A stretch of 36,330 nt of DNA from a virus: positions 1 through 36,330 of IMG/VR virus record IMGVR_UViG_3300037200_000156. The stretch is one strand, 5' to 3'. Below the pieces are notes generated by a model. The model saw only the letters and a program-made list of their open reading frames with translations. It was not told the origin of the DNA and did no database searches. Positions 1 through 8,236 of this stretch are shown piece by piece. A program made the position numbers and the translations under genes. How positions within the stretch are numbered: the first letter of the stretch is position 1; each line of letters opens with the position of its first letter.

Positions 1-90
1 AAGTGCCTATTTGTTCTTGTAGGTTAGGCCTTACACGCTGGTATGCTTATTATAACTTCCGGATTGCTAATGAATCACCCAAGGAAAATA

Positions 91-315
91 ATGGAATGGA
101 TTAGTGTTAAAGATAGACTGCCAGATAACAAAGAACAATTAAATCTAATATGTGGCAAGGATTTTATTCTAACCGCTTACTATCAGAAAAGGTTTAATAA
201 GTTTTCATGGGTTTTTGAACCCCGCCTTTGTTGTGATGATCATCCTTGTATTGAAGCATCTGATATAACTCACTGGATGTCCGTAGCTGAATTGATCAAG
301 GATTTGAATAAATGA
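91..315 (+). CDS. DUF551-like small protein
   Basis: A 74-residue protein that begins MEWISVKDRLP and ends in an ITHWM stretch. This is the layout of the DUF551 family, common in phages and of unknown function. The ATG at 91 is chosen because AAGGA lies about 5 nt upstream; an in-frame ATG at 43 has no such site and adds residues unlike the family. A second member (35696-35926) lies near the other end of the window, so if the molecule is circular the two flank the same junction. Family call from the motifs only. Confidence 0.7.
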   Translation: MEWISVKDRLPDNKEQLNLICGKDFILTAYYQKRFNKFSWVFEPRLCCDDHPCIEASDITHWMSVAELIKDLNK

Positions 316-349
316 AAATAAGAGTAACTTGAATAGATAGTATACTGCA

Positions 350-382
350 TGGAGAGATGGCTGAGCTACCGAAAGATGATAA
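350..382 (+). other. tRNA-Ser-like 5' fragment
   Basis: GGAGAGATGGCTGAG (350-364), followed by CGAAAG, looks like the acceptor and D-arm start of bacterial tRNA-Ser. The D stem then fails to close and no anticodon arm, T arm or 3' acceptor strand follows, because the next gene starts at 383. It may be a tRNA relic, a recombination scar from a host tRNA gene, or chance. No integrase was found that would make it an attachment site. Confidence 0.3.
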
Positions 383-772
383 ATGATACGTCTTATAATA
401 ATATTATTACTTATTGCGCTTAATTGTTTTCCCATGGATATCTTTCGTACGCAATTAGCGGTATATCGTCAGCCATTCTTTCCATGGCAAGCACGGTTAG
501 TTCATTGCGAAAGAATTCCATCAACACAGTTCTATTTCACTGATAGTTTTACTATTACTCCAGGTATTGCTATTGGAGCATATACAGGTAATACTGAGCA
601 ATTTATTACTTTATGGGATTGTGGCCGTTATGGTTTATTAGCAAGTGATAAAGAAAAAGTATACAGACTAGCTCAATTTGAAACTATATTACTATTGCAA
701 TCTTATGATGGATTAACCATTATTAAGGATATTAAAGATGAGATGATGCTACCAGAACCAGATAGTGAGTAA
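383..772 (+). CDS. hypothetical protein with N-terminal hydrophobic helix
   Basis: A 129-residue protein not recognised as any family. Residues 2-15 (IRLIIILLLIALNC) form a hydrophobic segment that could be a signal peptide or membrane anchor; Cys15 could suggest a lipobox but the surrounding residues fit poorly. The rest is soluble-looking, with several aromatic residues and an acidic C-terminus. It sits upstream of a tiny two-helix membrane protein and the large terminase, a position where phages often keep lysis or membrane-acting genes. Lysis function is only an inference from position and topology. Confidence 0.6.
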   Translation: MIRLIIILLLIALNCFPMDIFRTQLAVYRQPFFPWQARLVHCERIPSTQFYFTDSFTITPGIAIGAYTGNTEQFITLWDCGRYGLLASDKEKVYRLAQFETILLLQSYDGLTIIKDIKDEMMLPEPDSE

Positions 773-774
773 TA

Positions 775-939
775 ATGATACGAAGAAATTATATAGATTT
801 AAGTAGCGCAGCTTTATTGAAGCTATTCTTTATTGGTTTAATAATAGTAAAGCTTGCAATTAGTGGCTCGATAACAACTACCTTATTGATAATGCTAGCA
901 ATTGGGACTTGTATAATAGAATTTATGGAAATGAGTTGA
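775..939 (+). CDS. small two-helix membrane protein (holin candidate)
   Basis: A 54-residue ORF that starts at the ATG 775, just after the previous stop, and ends directly before the terminase start at 941. Two hydrophobic stretches are visible, about residues 14-30 (LLKLFFIGLIIVKLAI) and 34-50 (TTTLLIMLAIGTCIIEF), with a basic N-terminus. This size and topology match class II holins, but many small phage membrane proteins look the same and no endolysin lies next to it. The tight spacing on both sides supports a real gene. Confidence 0.5.
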   Translation: MIRRNYIDLSSAALLKLFFIGLIIVKLAISGSITTTLLIMLAIGTCIIEFMEMS

Positions 940-940
940 A

Positions 941-3277
941 TTGAAATTAGCAACCAAAATACATCTTAATAAGTTTTTGCCACGGACTTATCAATTGCCA
1001 ATACTTGATGCTATTCTCAATAAAGGATATAAACGAGTATTGGCAATTCTACCACGCCGTGCAGGTAAAGATATTGTTGGTTTTAATCTATGTATACGAG
1101 CATGTTTACAAAAAGTCTGTACGATTTACTATATATTCCCAACCTACAGTCAAGCGCGCAAGGTTATCTGGCAGGGAATAACTAATACTGGTGAACAGAT
1201 AATAGATTATATACCAGAAGAAATTATCAGCTCTAAGAACTCTCAAGAAATGTCCATCCAATTTACCAACGGTTCACGTCTTCAGTTGGTGGGCTCAGAC
1301 AACTACGATTCTTTGATGGGAACCAATCCCCAAGGTATTGTCTTCAGTGAATATGCTCTACAAGATCCACGGGCATATCAATATCTTAGACCGATTCTCA
1401 CGTCAAACGAGGGTTGGGCACTATTTCTAAGTACACCACGAGGAAAGAATCATCTCTTTGAATTATATGAGATCGCTAAACAACATGACTCCTGGTTCTG
1501 TTATAAACTTACCGTTGAAGATACCAATCATATTTCCTTACATGAGATTGAAAAAGAGCGCCATGATGGAGTAATGTCTGAAGATTTAATTCAACAAGAA
1601 TATTATTGTTTCCCTAGTGACCAACAAGTATTAACTTCTATGGGATGTAAGGGTATTGAGTCTATTGTTCCCAATGATATGGTTGTTTCTCATTCCGGTA
1701 GATTGAGAAAAGTGCTGGATATTATATCGCGCGAATACAAGGGCGATATGTATCAGATTAGCTCTTATGGTTCATGTGAGCCAATAATATGTACTCCTGA
1801 TCACCCAATACGTGTATATGATAGATTGACTCAGAAATATACTTGGAAGAAAGCTAAAGAAATTGATAATGAAGATAGATTGGTATTTCCTAAGATGACG
1901 TTGGGTGATAATGAAATATTGAGAGAAGAATTATGTATGTTGCTGGCCTGGTATATTACCGAAGGCAGTTGTTTTAAGAACGGTGTTCAATGGACGGTCA
2001 ACAAAGAGGAATCTCACATTGTAATAGGTTACTTAGTAAGGCTCGGAATATCTTTTGATGAACAAATTAATGGAAGTGTTATAAATATAGTAATTAATTC
2101 TGTTCAACTCGTTGATTTTTTTAAATCGACTTGCGGCTTACAGGCCAACAATAAGCGTATTCCCTTTAATTTAATTGGTGGACATGAAGATAGATTCTTT
2201 CATGAACTTATTAAAGGTGATGGGTGTCATAATATATCTAAGGGTCATGAGAGATATTGTTATACGACAGTTAGTAAGACACTTGCATATCAAGTTCAAT
2301 TACTAGCTAATAGTCTTGGTCTCGGATATGCGACAGGCATATCTAAACGTGAGGCATATAAGGGTAAAATACAGGGTAGGAATGTTAATTGCCAAGAATC
2401 TTACCAGGTAAATATTTCATTCCCAGGTCTTAGAAGTGGTGGAAAATTAATTCGAGCTAGGAACTGTATAGCCGCTAAAATTACCGACATCACCATCTCT
2501 AAATTTGAAGGAACTGTTCACAATATCAAAGTTCAATACGATGAAAGTTATTTAATTGGGGGAAGAGCTGTTCATAATTGTTCGTTTGAATTGGGTGTAG
2601 AAGGCTCATATTATAGTAAATACATAGATAAGCTTCGATTACGCAACCAGATTGGTGAAGTTCCATGGGAGCCGTCATTTAAGACACACACGGTATGGGA
2701 TTTGGGAGTCAGAGACTCAACTACTATTATATTCTTTCAGATCATTGGACAAACTATAAAGATTATTGATTGCTATGAAAACTCTAAGCATGGTCTTGAG
2801 CATTATATTCAAGTGCTCGACACAAAACCTTATAAAAACTCGTATGGTAAACACATAGCACCGCATGATATTAGAGTGCAGGAATTCGGTTCAGGAATCA
2901 CCAGAATCGAGAAAGCTCGCCAATTGGGTATAAGGTTTACCATTGCAGAAAATATTGCTGTAATGGATGGAATTGAGGCCGTTAGATCAACATTGGCTAA
3001 GGTATGGATAGATGAGCGTAATTGCAAGCCATTAATTAAGGCATTGGAGAACTATCGTCAAGAATATGATGCCAAAAGAAAGATATATAAGAATCATCCA
3101 TTGCATGATATTCATTCTCATTTTGCTGATTGTATGAGATATCTTGCAATATCATTGCCTAAGACACGCGATGGTTTATCTTCTCCTGAAGATCTAGATA
3201 AGCGTTATCGCGATACTGTTTTGGGTACTAATTCTAATATGCCATCTGTCTTTCGAGATGATTTACCACCTTATTAA
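941..3277 (+). CDS. terL: terminase large subunit, interrupted by an intein
   Basis: ATP-driven DNA packaging motor and headful nuclease. The precursor is 778 residues; removing the intein (residues 223-546) leaves about 454, normal for TerL. Visible motifs are a Walker A variant LPRRAGKD (37-44), Walker B GIVFSE (132-137), an LSTPRGKN coupling motif (163-170), and after the intein a nuclease domain with VWDLGVRDST and a C-terminal HDIHSHFAD segment. The exteins join as QQEYY-CSFELGVEG, the usual entry to the nuclease domain. TTG 941 is the only plausible start, since an in-frame TGA lies at 932-934; its Shine-Dalgarno is weak. The small subunit candidate is at 35191-35709. Confidence 0.95.
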   Translation: MKLATKIHLNKFLPRTYQLPILDAILNKGYKRVLAILPRRAGKDIVGFNLCIRACLQKVCTIYYIFPTYSQARKVIWQGITNTGEQIIDYIPEEIISSKNSQEMSIQFTNGSRLQLVGSDNYDSLMGTNPQGIVFSEYALQDPRAYQYLRPILTSNEGWALFLSTPRGKNHLFELYEIAKQHDSWFCYKLTVEDTNHISLHEIEKERHDGVMSEDLIQQEYYCFPSDQQVLTSMGCKGIESIVPNDMVVSHSGRLRKVLDIISREYKGDMYQISSYGSCEPIICTPDHPIRVYDRLTQKYTWKKAKEIDNEDRLVFPKMTLGDNEILREELCMLLAWYITEGSCFKNGVQWTVNKEESHIVIGYLVRLGISFDEQINGSVINIVINSVQLVDFFKSTCGLQANNKRIPFNLIGGHEDRFFHELIKGDGCHNISKGHERYCYTTVSKTLAYQVQLLANSLGLGYATGISKREAYKGKIQGRNVNCQESYQVNISFPGLRSGGKLIRARNCIAAKITDITISKFEGTVHNIKVQYDESYLIGGRAVHNCSFELGVEGSYYSKYIDKLRLRNQIGEVPWEPSFKTHTVWDLGVRDSTTIIFFQIIGQTIKIIDCYENSKHGLEHYIQVLDTKPYKNSYGKHIAPHDIRVQEFGSGITRIEKARQLGIRFTIAENIAVMDGIEAVRSTLAKVWIDERNCKPLIKALENYRQEYDAKRKIYKNHPLHDIHSHFADCMRYLAISLPKTRDGLSSPEDLDKRYRDTVLGTNSNMPSVFRDDLPPY
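1607..2578 (+). mobile_element. intein with DOD-type (LAGLIDADG) homing endonuclease, in TerL
   Basis: A 324-residue in-frame protein intron. Block A begins at Cys1 (CFPSDQQVLTSMGCKG). Block B is CTPDHPIRV, with the conserved T-x-x-H. The two endonuclease motifs are LLAWYITEGS and LIKGDGCHN, resembling LAGLIDADG motifs with acidic residues E and D. Block F/G runs through GTVHNIKVQYDESYLIGG to AVHN, followed by Cys+1 of the extein. All splicing residues (Cys1, His of block B, His-Asn, Cys+1) are present, so it should splice. The endonuclease also keeps its acidic residues and may be active. It sits just before the nuclease domain of the terminase. Confidence 0.95.
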
Positions 3278-3281
3278 TGGA

Positions 3282-3344
3282 ATCCTGCTCAGGATGCCTA
3301 GATCGGACATATCTTCAAATTGTCTCCCATCGGTGCGACAATTT
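3282..3344 (+). terminator. two hairpins after terL
   Basis: Just after the terminase stop are a 6-bp inverted repeat ATCCTG/CAGGAT (3282-3295, 2-nt spacer) and an 8-bp perfect stem AAATTGTC/GACAATTT (3317-3324 with 3337-3344). The second ends in a short T run. Either could end or attenuate late transcription, but the U tract is short. Confidence 0.4.
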
Positions 3345-3404
3345 TGGCATTCAAGTTTTTAAGGCTATTCAGGAATTAATTAAGAGTCGTCGAAGTAGGA
3401 AACA

Positions 3405-3519
3405 TAGGAGAATCTCCTACGGTGGTGTAGGAGAAATAGGAGAAATATGAATGTGCATGTTTTTAAACAACATGAGCATTAAAATCTGAGCGTATGTGGA
3501 TATGGTGGATTATGTGGAT
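3405..3519 (+). repeat. short repeats: TAGGAGAA x3 and (A)TGTGGAT-type x3
   Basis: The gene-poor stretch 3278-3569 holds direct copies of TAGGAGAA at 3405, 3428 and 3437. The first is also half of a palindrome with TCTCCTA (3413-3419). The copy at 3437 is a Shine-Dalgarno for an 11-codon mini-ORF (3447-3482, MNVHVFKQHEH). Further on TATGTGGAT occurs at 3493 and 3511 with a variant (ATGGTGGAT) between them. These may be protein-binding repeats or a leader region. Confidence 0.45.
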
Positions 3520-3569
3520 ATTAAATCATGGGTTGCAAAAATCGTATAACATTTTCTAAAGGAGTGTAT

Positions 3570-3770
3570 ATGCAAAAACAAGGAGCGTTAGAAATAGTCT
3601 TTGGTGATAATATTAGAGTAAAAACTACAGGAGAGATTAATAAGATTAAATTGTTCGAGAGCTATTTAGAAAGAAATGGATTTATCGGAATGTATTCTTT
3701 AGAAGGATTTGGCGATAAATATACATTAAATTTGAAATTAATTAAGTATATTATAGTAAGTGATGTATGA
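3570..3770 (+). CDS. hypothetical protein, 66 aa
   Basis: A small protein starting MQKQGALEIVFGDNI, chosen because AAAGGAG precedes the ATG at 3570 by a good distance; an in-frame ATG at 3528 lacks such a site. It looks like a mixed alpha/beta domain with no membrane segment. No family is recognised. It lies between the terminase and portal genes among other tiny ORFs. Confidence 0.6.
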   Translation: MQKQGALEIVFGDNIRVKTTGEINKIKLFESYLERNGFIGMYSLEGFGDKYTLNLKLIKYIIVSDV

Positions 3771-3803
3771 ATATAATACCATGTTTACAAAAGAATAAAG
3801 GTG

Positions 3804-3959
3804 GTGGAAATAGAGTACTTAGCTTGTAAAGTTCGTTGCGAATCACCACTTCTTTATGATTTTAATGAATGTTCTGACTGTAGAGAACTTACTATTAAAC
3901 TTGGTACTTATGCCGATTGGTGGTGGGTAAATAAATGTCCTAATCATAAAGAAAAATAA
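3804..3959 (+). CDS. small Cys/Trp-rich protein, 51 aa
   Basis: Starts at GTG 3804 (or GTG 3801) after AAAGG. The product has four-plus cysteines (ACKVRC, ECSDC, and a final KCPNH) and a WWW run, suggesting a small metal-binding fold. It is too short to recognise. The start codon is non-ATG, so the call rests on the cysteine pattern and spacing. Confidence 0.45.
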   Translation: MEIEYLACKVRCESPLLYDFNECSDCRELTIKLGTYADWWWVNKCPNHKEK

Positions 3960-4021
3960 TTATATAACTTTCATTGATTCTCATCTTGTACTCGAACAAA
4001 TCACCTACTATTCTTAAATAA

Positions 4022-4118
4022 GCTACCACTACGTAGTCTAAATAAAAGACATGGATATGAATTACGCTTATTTCTTTGTTTATTAATTACGTTCTCCTGA
4101 TTCTGCGTAGTGGTTAGC
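4022..4118 (+). repeat. long inverted repeat in the portal leader
   Basis: GCTACCACTACG (4022-4033) is complementary to CGTAGTGGTTAGC (4106-4118) over 12 bp with one extra T in the second arm. The 72-nt loop is AT-rich. The second arm ends just before the portal Shine-Dalgarno AAAGGAG (4121-4127), so the stem could modulate translation or be an RNA-processing site. The stretch 3960-4136 holds no gene that I can support. Confidence 0.55.
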
Positions 4119-4136
4119 CTAAAAGGAGAAGTAGTA

Positions 4137-6152
4137 ATGATATTTCCCGAATTAGGGCCTCAATATTATAATGAAAAGGACCGTGCTCTTTTATCACGGA
4201 TGGAAACTTTTTACGCGGAAAGCATAACAATAAATCAAGCTTTCTGGTCTGAAGCATTCACAGATACTCGTTTTTTTTGTAATGATCAAACGTTATGGAA
4301 TGATGTATATGGCAACCTTCCAGTAAGTAGGCGCCGTCAATTTAGTTTTAATCGCATTAGACGTATTATAAATATGATCAGCGGTTATCAACGCCGCAAT
4401 CGCATGTCAACAATAGTAGTACCTATAGAAAATGGAGATGCGGAAACCGCTGATCAATTTACTAAGTTATTCTTATGGCTTGATCAACAAGAAGGAATTC
4501 TAGAAACCATATCAGAATCCTTTGAGGGCGCTTTAGTAACAGGCCTTAATTTCCTAGAAGTATGGATGGATTACCGAAGTGATCCTGTTAATGGTGATAT
4601 TAAAGTTGATAACTGTAGTTACGATTCATTTTTAGTAGATCCTTTCTTTAAGAAACTAGATTTCAGCGATTGTAATGCAATATGGAAACGTACATTCTTA
4701 ACAAAGCGCCAATGCATATCATTACTACCAGATCATGAAGAGGAAATTCTTGGTTTAAGTGGTGGTGATAATGGAACAGGTCGAGATGGTAAGTTTCAAT
4801 TCCAAATAGAGTCATATAATTATGGGATGAAGAATTTACTTTCATATGATAATTACTGCTATAGAGACTTTAGAACTCAAAAGATGCTGTGTGATACGCA
4901 GACTGGTGAGACAATGGAATGGCGCAGTCCGGATGATGATTCGCTTAAATACTACCTGAAAACTTATCCACAAGTAACGCTTATTGAGCAGGATATACCA
5001 ACAGTGCGCCAGGCAATTGTAGTGCAAGGTAAGGTTATGTATCACGGGCCACAAGTTAATGGATTAGATACCTACCCATATATTCCTGTTGTTGCTTATT
5101 ATTCCCCAGAGTTAGCAGATTTTGTATACCGTTTACAAGGGGTTGTTCGTTCATTGCGCGATGCACAATACTTATATAATCGGCGTCGTATTATTGAACT
5201 TGATATTCTTGAAAGTCAGATCGCTTCTGGTTGGAAATATAAAGAGAATGCTCTTGTTAATCCTAAGGATGTATTCTTACAAGGCCAAGGTAAAGGCCTT
5301 GCTCTTAAAGAAGAAGCGCAGATGACTGATGTAGAGCAGATTCTACCACCACAAATACCTCCATCAATGATTCAGCTTTCTGAGTTGTTAGCTAAAGAAA
5401 TTACTGAAGTATCAGGTGTTAACGAGGAATTACTTGGCAGTGCAATGGATGATAAGGCAGGCATTCTTGCCGCTCTACGCCAAGGCGCTGGATTAACAAC
5501 CCTTCAAACACTCTTTGATAAGCTTAATTTCTCACAAAAGCTTTTGGGTAAAACTATATTACAGCTTATTCAATTAAACTTTACTCCTGGAAAAGTGAAA
5601 AAGATTCTTGAAGGCAAAGAGCCAACGCCTCAGTTTTATAATAAGGCATTTGGTAAATATGGTATTAGTATCCAAGAAGGTCTTAATACAACTACACAAA
5701 AACAGATGCAATTTGCTCAGTTGCTACAATTACGTGAACTTGGTGTAGCAATACCTGATGATATGTTACTTGAAGCTTCTACTGTCCAAAATAAGAAAGA
5801 ACTTGTTGAAACGATTCAAAAGAATCAACAACAAGCACAACAAATGCAACAACAACAAGCACAATCAGCTCTACAAGAACAACAAGCGAGAATTCAACTT
5901 AGTAATGCTCGCGCTCAAGCTGATATGGGTCTTTACCTTGAACGATCCAGTCGCGTTCAGGAGAATGAAGCGGCAGCTGTTGAGCGTAAACATGCGGCAG
6001 TTAAAGATGATCAAGTTGCATTACTTAATCTGGTAAAGGCACTCAAGGAAATTGATACGGTTGATCTTGAACATATAGAGAAGTTATTATCATTGGCCAA
6101 TGCACAAGTTGCAGGAGAAGTTTCGGAAGGAACAGCGAATGCTCAATACTAA
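4137..6152 (+). CDS. portal protein (P22 gp1-like)
   Basis: A 671-residue protein in the position right after the terminase. Its N-terminus has the P22-type portal pattern (RRRQFSFNRIRRIINMISGYQRRNR and SFEGALVTGLNFLEVWMDY). The central part contains VVRSLRDAQYLYNRRRIIELDI and a SGVNEELLGS segment typical of the portal wing and stem. Residues about 560-600 are very Gln-rich and likely form a C-terminal barrel or coil. It forms the dodecameric DNA gate at one capsid vertex and docks the terminase. ATG 4137 is chosen over 4110 because AAAGGAGAA precedes it. Its end overlaps the methyltransferase start by 14 nt. Confidence 0.92.
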   Translation: MIFPELGPQYYNEKDRALLSRMETFYAESITINQAFWSEAFTDTRFFCNDQTLWNDVYGNLPVSRRRQFSFNRIRRIINMISGYQRRNRMSTIVVPIENGDAETADQFTKLFLWLDQQEGILETISESFEGALVTGLNFLEVWMDYRSDPVNGDIKVDNCSYDSFLVDPFFKKLDFSDCNAIWKRTFLTKRQCISLLPDHEEEILGLSGGDNGTGRDGKFQFQIESYNYGMKNLLSYDNYCYRDFRTQKMLCDTQTGETMEWRSPDDDSLKYYLKTYPQVTLIEQDIPTVRQAIVVQGKVMYHGPQVNGLDTYPYIPVVAYYSPELADFVYRLQGVVRSLRDAQYLYNRRRIIELDILESQIASGWKYKENALVNPKDVFLQGQGKGLALKEEAQMTDVEQILPPQIPPSMIQLSELLAKEITEVSGVNEELLGSAMDDKAGILAALRQGAGLTTLQTLFDKLNFSQKLLGKTILQLIQLNFTPGKVKKILEGKEPTPQFYNKAFGKYGISIQEGLNTTTQKQMQFAQLLQLRELGVAIPDDMLLEASTVQNKKELVETIQKNQQQAQQMQQQQAQSALQEQQARIQLSNARAQADMGLYLERSSRVQENEAAAVERKHAAVKDDQVALLNLVKALKEIDTVDLEHIEKLLSLANAQVAGEVSEGTANAQY

Positions 6153-6879
6153 TGAGGTGTACTTAGGTGACTGCATGGAAGTTATGAGGAATATAGATGA
6201 CGGGTCTATCGACATGATTTTATGTGATCTTCCTTATGGTCTTATCTCGTGTAAATGGGATACTCCTATACCGTTAGAACCATTATGGAACGAATACGAA
6301 CGGATTATAAAAAAGGGCGCTGCAATCGTATTAACGGCAACAATGCCTTTCGGGGCACGTCTCATTATGAGTAATCCAGAGTGGTTTAGGCATGAACTTA
6401 TATGGGAAAAGGATAATTGCTCTAATCCACTAAATGCGAACATACATCCAATGAGAGTTCATGAGAATATATTAGTTTTTTGTGAAAAAGGAACTATTTA
6501 TAATCCACAGAAGACTATAGGAAAACCTTATTTTCATGGACCCACTAAAAATGTTCTGAAAAATCAAAGAGAAACTACCACAATAGGAATTACCACAATA
6601 AGTAATGGCGAAAGATATCCACGCTCTGTTCTTAAATTTAACAAAGACTATGGCAAATTAATTCATTCAACCCAGAAGCCGGTAGCGCTTTTTGAGTGGC
6701 TTATTAAAACCTATAGTCATGAGGGACATCTAATTTTGGACAACTGCAGTGGCTCAGGAACTACAGCAATATCCTGTATAAATACTAAAAGAAATTACAT
6801 TTGCATAGAAAAATATGAACATTATTATAATGCATCAAAAGAGCGAATAGCTAATCATATGAAGGAGATCATTCAATGA
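6139..6879 (+). CDS. DNA (adenine-N6 or cytosine-N4) methyltransferase
   Basis: A 246-residue beta-class methyltransferase (N4/N6-MTase family). Motif IV is D30-LPYG, the DPPY-type catalytic loop. Motif I, the SAM-binding LDNCSGSGTTA, lies near the C-terminus after an STQKPVALFEWLI segment, giving the IV-then-I order of the beta class. Compact size, no long recognition insert and no restriction gene nearby suggest an orphan enzyme that protects phage DNA or times packaging. ATG 6139 follows GGAAGG and overlaps the portal end. Target base and sequence cannot be read from the gene. Confidence 0.93.
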   Translation: MLNTNEVYLGDCMEVMRNIDDGSIDMILCDLPYGLISCKWDTPIPLEPLWNEYERIIKKGAAIVLTATMPFGARLIMSNPEWFRHELIWEKDNCSNPLNANIHPMRVHENILVFCEKGTIYNPQKTIGKPYFHGPTKNVLKNQRETTTIGITTISNGERYPRSVLKFNKDYGKLIHSTQKPVALFEWLIKTYSHEGHLILDNCSGSGTTAISCINTKRNYICIEKYEHYYNASKERIANHMKEIIQ

Positions 6880-7028
6880 CCGAACTTGCATCATTACTAG
6901 AATCAGTAGGTAATCGTCTTACTGAAGACAATATTAGTGAATTTACTGAGCTTTTTGAGAATATGACGCATTTTTCTGAAAGCCTTAAGGGACATGAGAT
7001 GACCCATAAGTGTTCATCTAAGAAATAA
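6876..7028 (+). CDS. hypothetical protein, 50 aa
   Basis: Starts at an ATGA overlap with the methyltransferase stop, after AAGGAGATC, so it is probably translated by coupling. The product (MTELASLLESVGNRLTED...) is acidic and helical, with a basic tail ending SKK. No family recognised. Confidence 0.55.
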   Translation: MTELASLLESVGNRLTEDNISEFTELFENMTHFSESLKGHEMTHKCSSKK

Positions 7029-7121
7029 AGACTCATAACATTGGCTGATATATTCAGCAAAGTAGTTAGAGGATCTTATTAACCTTGCTCTTTTATGGGC
7101 AATTTCTACAAAGGAGCCATA

Positions 7122-7493
7122 ATGGCAAAACGTTACCACAACTCAATGCGCAGCATAGAGCATAATATGGAGCGTCACAATGACGAACGCAAGCATGATG
7201 CTGGAAGGGAACGATTCGGTTCATATCCTTACGACAGGCAGAATACTCGTCCAATGGATGAATACTATGCAGGTTCAGATTCACGCCGCAGGCAAGAACT
7301 TGAAGATGGTGGGATGATTCATGAAGATTATCGCGCAATTGCTAATCTGCCACAAGAAGTAAGAATACAGCCTTATCCTAAAACTGGCCCTTATTTACCA
7401 GAAGGCTTAGATGATACTTTACGCGGAGTTGATCAGCAAATGGATTACGATGACAATCAGCGTCGTAGGAACTTTTTCCCCAAGAAAGTATAA
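7122..7493 (+). CDS. Arg/Asp-rich hypothetical protein, paralogue of 7784-8227
   Basis: A 123-residue charged protein with start ATG 7122 after AAAGGAG. Its C-terminal half shares EYYAGSDSRRRQELEDGG, IANLPQE and a GLDDTLRG segment with the protein at 7784-8227 (EFYAGVDPRRRQEIADAG, MANLPRQ, IDDTRRG). The two clearly derive from a duplication. Tyr/Arg/Asp-rich composition and the head-gene position suggest a virion or DNA-associated protein, but no function is known to me. Confidence 0.75.
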   Translation: MAKRYHNSMRSIEHNMERHNDERKHDAGRERFGSYPYDRQNTRPMDEYYAGSDSRRRQELEDGGMIHEDYRAIANLPQEVRIQPYPKTGPYLPEGLDDTLRGVDQQMDYDDNQRRRNFFPKKV

Positions 7494-7508
7494 ATCTATA
7501 TAGATACA

Positions 7509-7539
7509 TACAGAGATACCCTAAAAAAGTATCTCTGTA
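7509..7539 (+). promoter_or_regulatory. perfect 11-bp hairpin between small genes
   Basis: TACAGAGATAC (7509-7519) and GTATCTCTGTA (7529-7539) form a perfect stem with a 9-nt A-rich loop. There is no T run after it, so it is more likely an RNA-stability or processing hairpin than a terminator. It ends 12 nt before the ATG at 7552 and could restrain its translation. Confidence 0.6.
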
Positions 7540-7551
7540 CAAGTGAGTAAA

Positions 7552-7803
7552 ATGAGATATATAATTCTAATTTTTTGTATGGTTACTTTTACAAGTATTA
7601 GTTTTGATAAGGATCAATTTTTACACAATTATTTTTCTCTAGCTGAATATGAAAGAAGTATTCTGTTGGCTTATTACCAACAGAAAGCTAATCAACGTAA
7701 TCGCGATTGGCGAATTTATGAACAGCAATTAGATCTGATACGCAACGCTCAACAGAATAATGCTCAAGATCATAAGGAACATAATGGCAAAGATACTAAA
7801 TAA
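7552..7803 (+). CDS. secreted or anchored hypothetical protein, 83 aa
   Basis: Residues 2-17 (RYIILIFCMVTFTSIS) form a signal-peptide-like segment followed by a charged, helical region rich in Gln, Asn and Arg ending in KDTK. It could be exported and act at the envelope, for example as a spanin-like or superinfection protein, but there is no family match. GTG 7543 is an alternative start. The 3' end overlaps the next gene by 20 nt. Confidence 0.6.
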   Translation: MRYIILIFCMVTFTSISFDKDQFLHNYFSLAEYERSILLAYYQQKANQRNRDWRIYEQQLDLIRNAQQNNAQDHKEHNGKDTK

Positions 7804-8227
7804 AGGTTTAAAGCCAAGCATCCGCAATCGCGGTGAAGATATTGGTGAACCACGAGGTGGCCCCTATCAATATCAACCTTTTGGAACAGAAGAAGCCTAT
7901 AGCACACAAGAGCGCGCAATTAGACGGCATGAAGTCCGTAATGTATATGACCAAATGTATCGCAACGGTGAACGCCGTGATCAACGAGCATTTCAACGTA
8001 TACGTGACATGGAAAATGAATTCTATGCTGGCGTAGATCCACGCAGACGTCAAGAAATTGCCGATGCTGGGATTATACGTGAAGATCTGAATTGTATGGC
8101 TAATCTCCCACGACAAGCAATTCATCATGAGTATCCTCAGGCAGGTTATTACTCAACTCCTTATATTGATGATACTCGACGTGGATTAGATACTGAGCGT
8201 GATGATGATGGAACAATCAACTTCTAA
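7784..8227 (+). CDS. Arg/Asp-rich hypothetical protein, paralogue of 7122-7493
   Basis: A 147-residue protein with start ATG 7784 after AAGGAAC; the in-frame ATG at 7760 is less likely. The N-terminal half is Arg- and Gln-rich (RRHEVRNVYDQMYRNGERR) and the C-terminal half aligns with the 7122-7493 product. Both start MAK. The pair flanks the exported 7552-7803 gene, so the duplication has been split or a gene has inserted between the copies. Function unknown. Confidence 0.75.
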   Translation: MAKILNKGLKPSIRNRGEDIGEPRGGPYQYQPFGTEEAYSTQERAIRRHEVRNVYDQMYRNGERRDQRAFQRIRDMENEFYAGVDPRRRQEIADAGIIREDLNCMANLPRQAIHHEYPQAGYYSTPYIDDTRRGLDTERDDDGTINF

Positions 8228-8236
8228 GGAGACTCC

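Noticed and set aside
383-939. Endolysin or holin pair next to the terminase
   Set aside because: No catalytic endolysin motif is visible; only topology supports a holin for 775-939, so lysis is noted as a possibility and not called.
3405-3519. CRISPR-like array or replication origin iterons
   Set aside because: The repeats are only 8-9 nt with irregular spacing. No regular spacer structure exists anywhere in the window.
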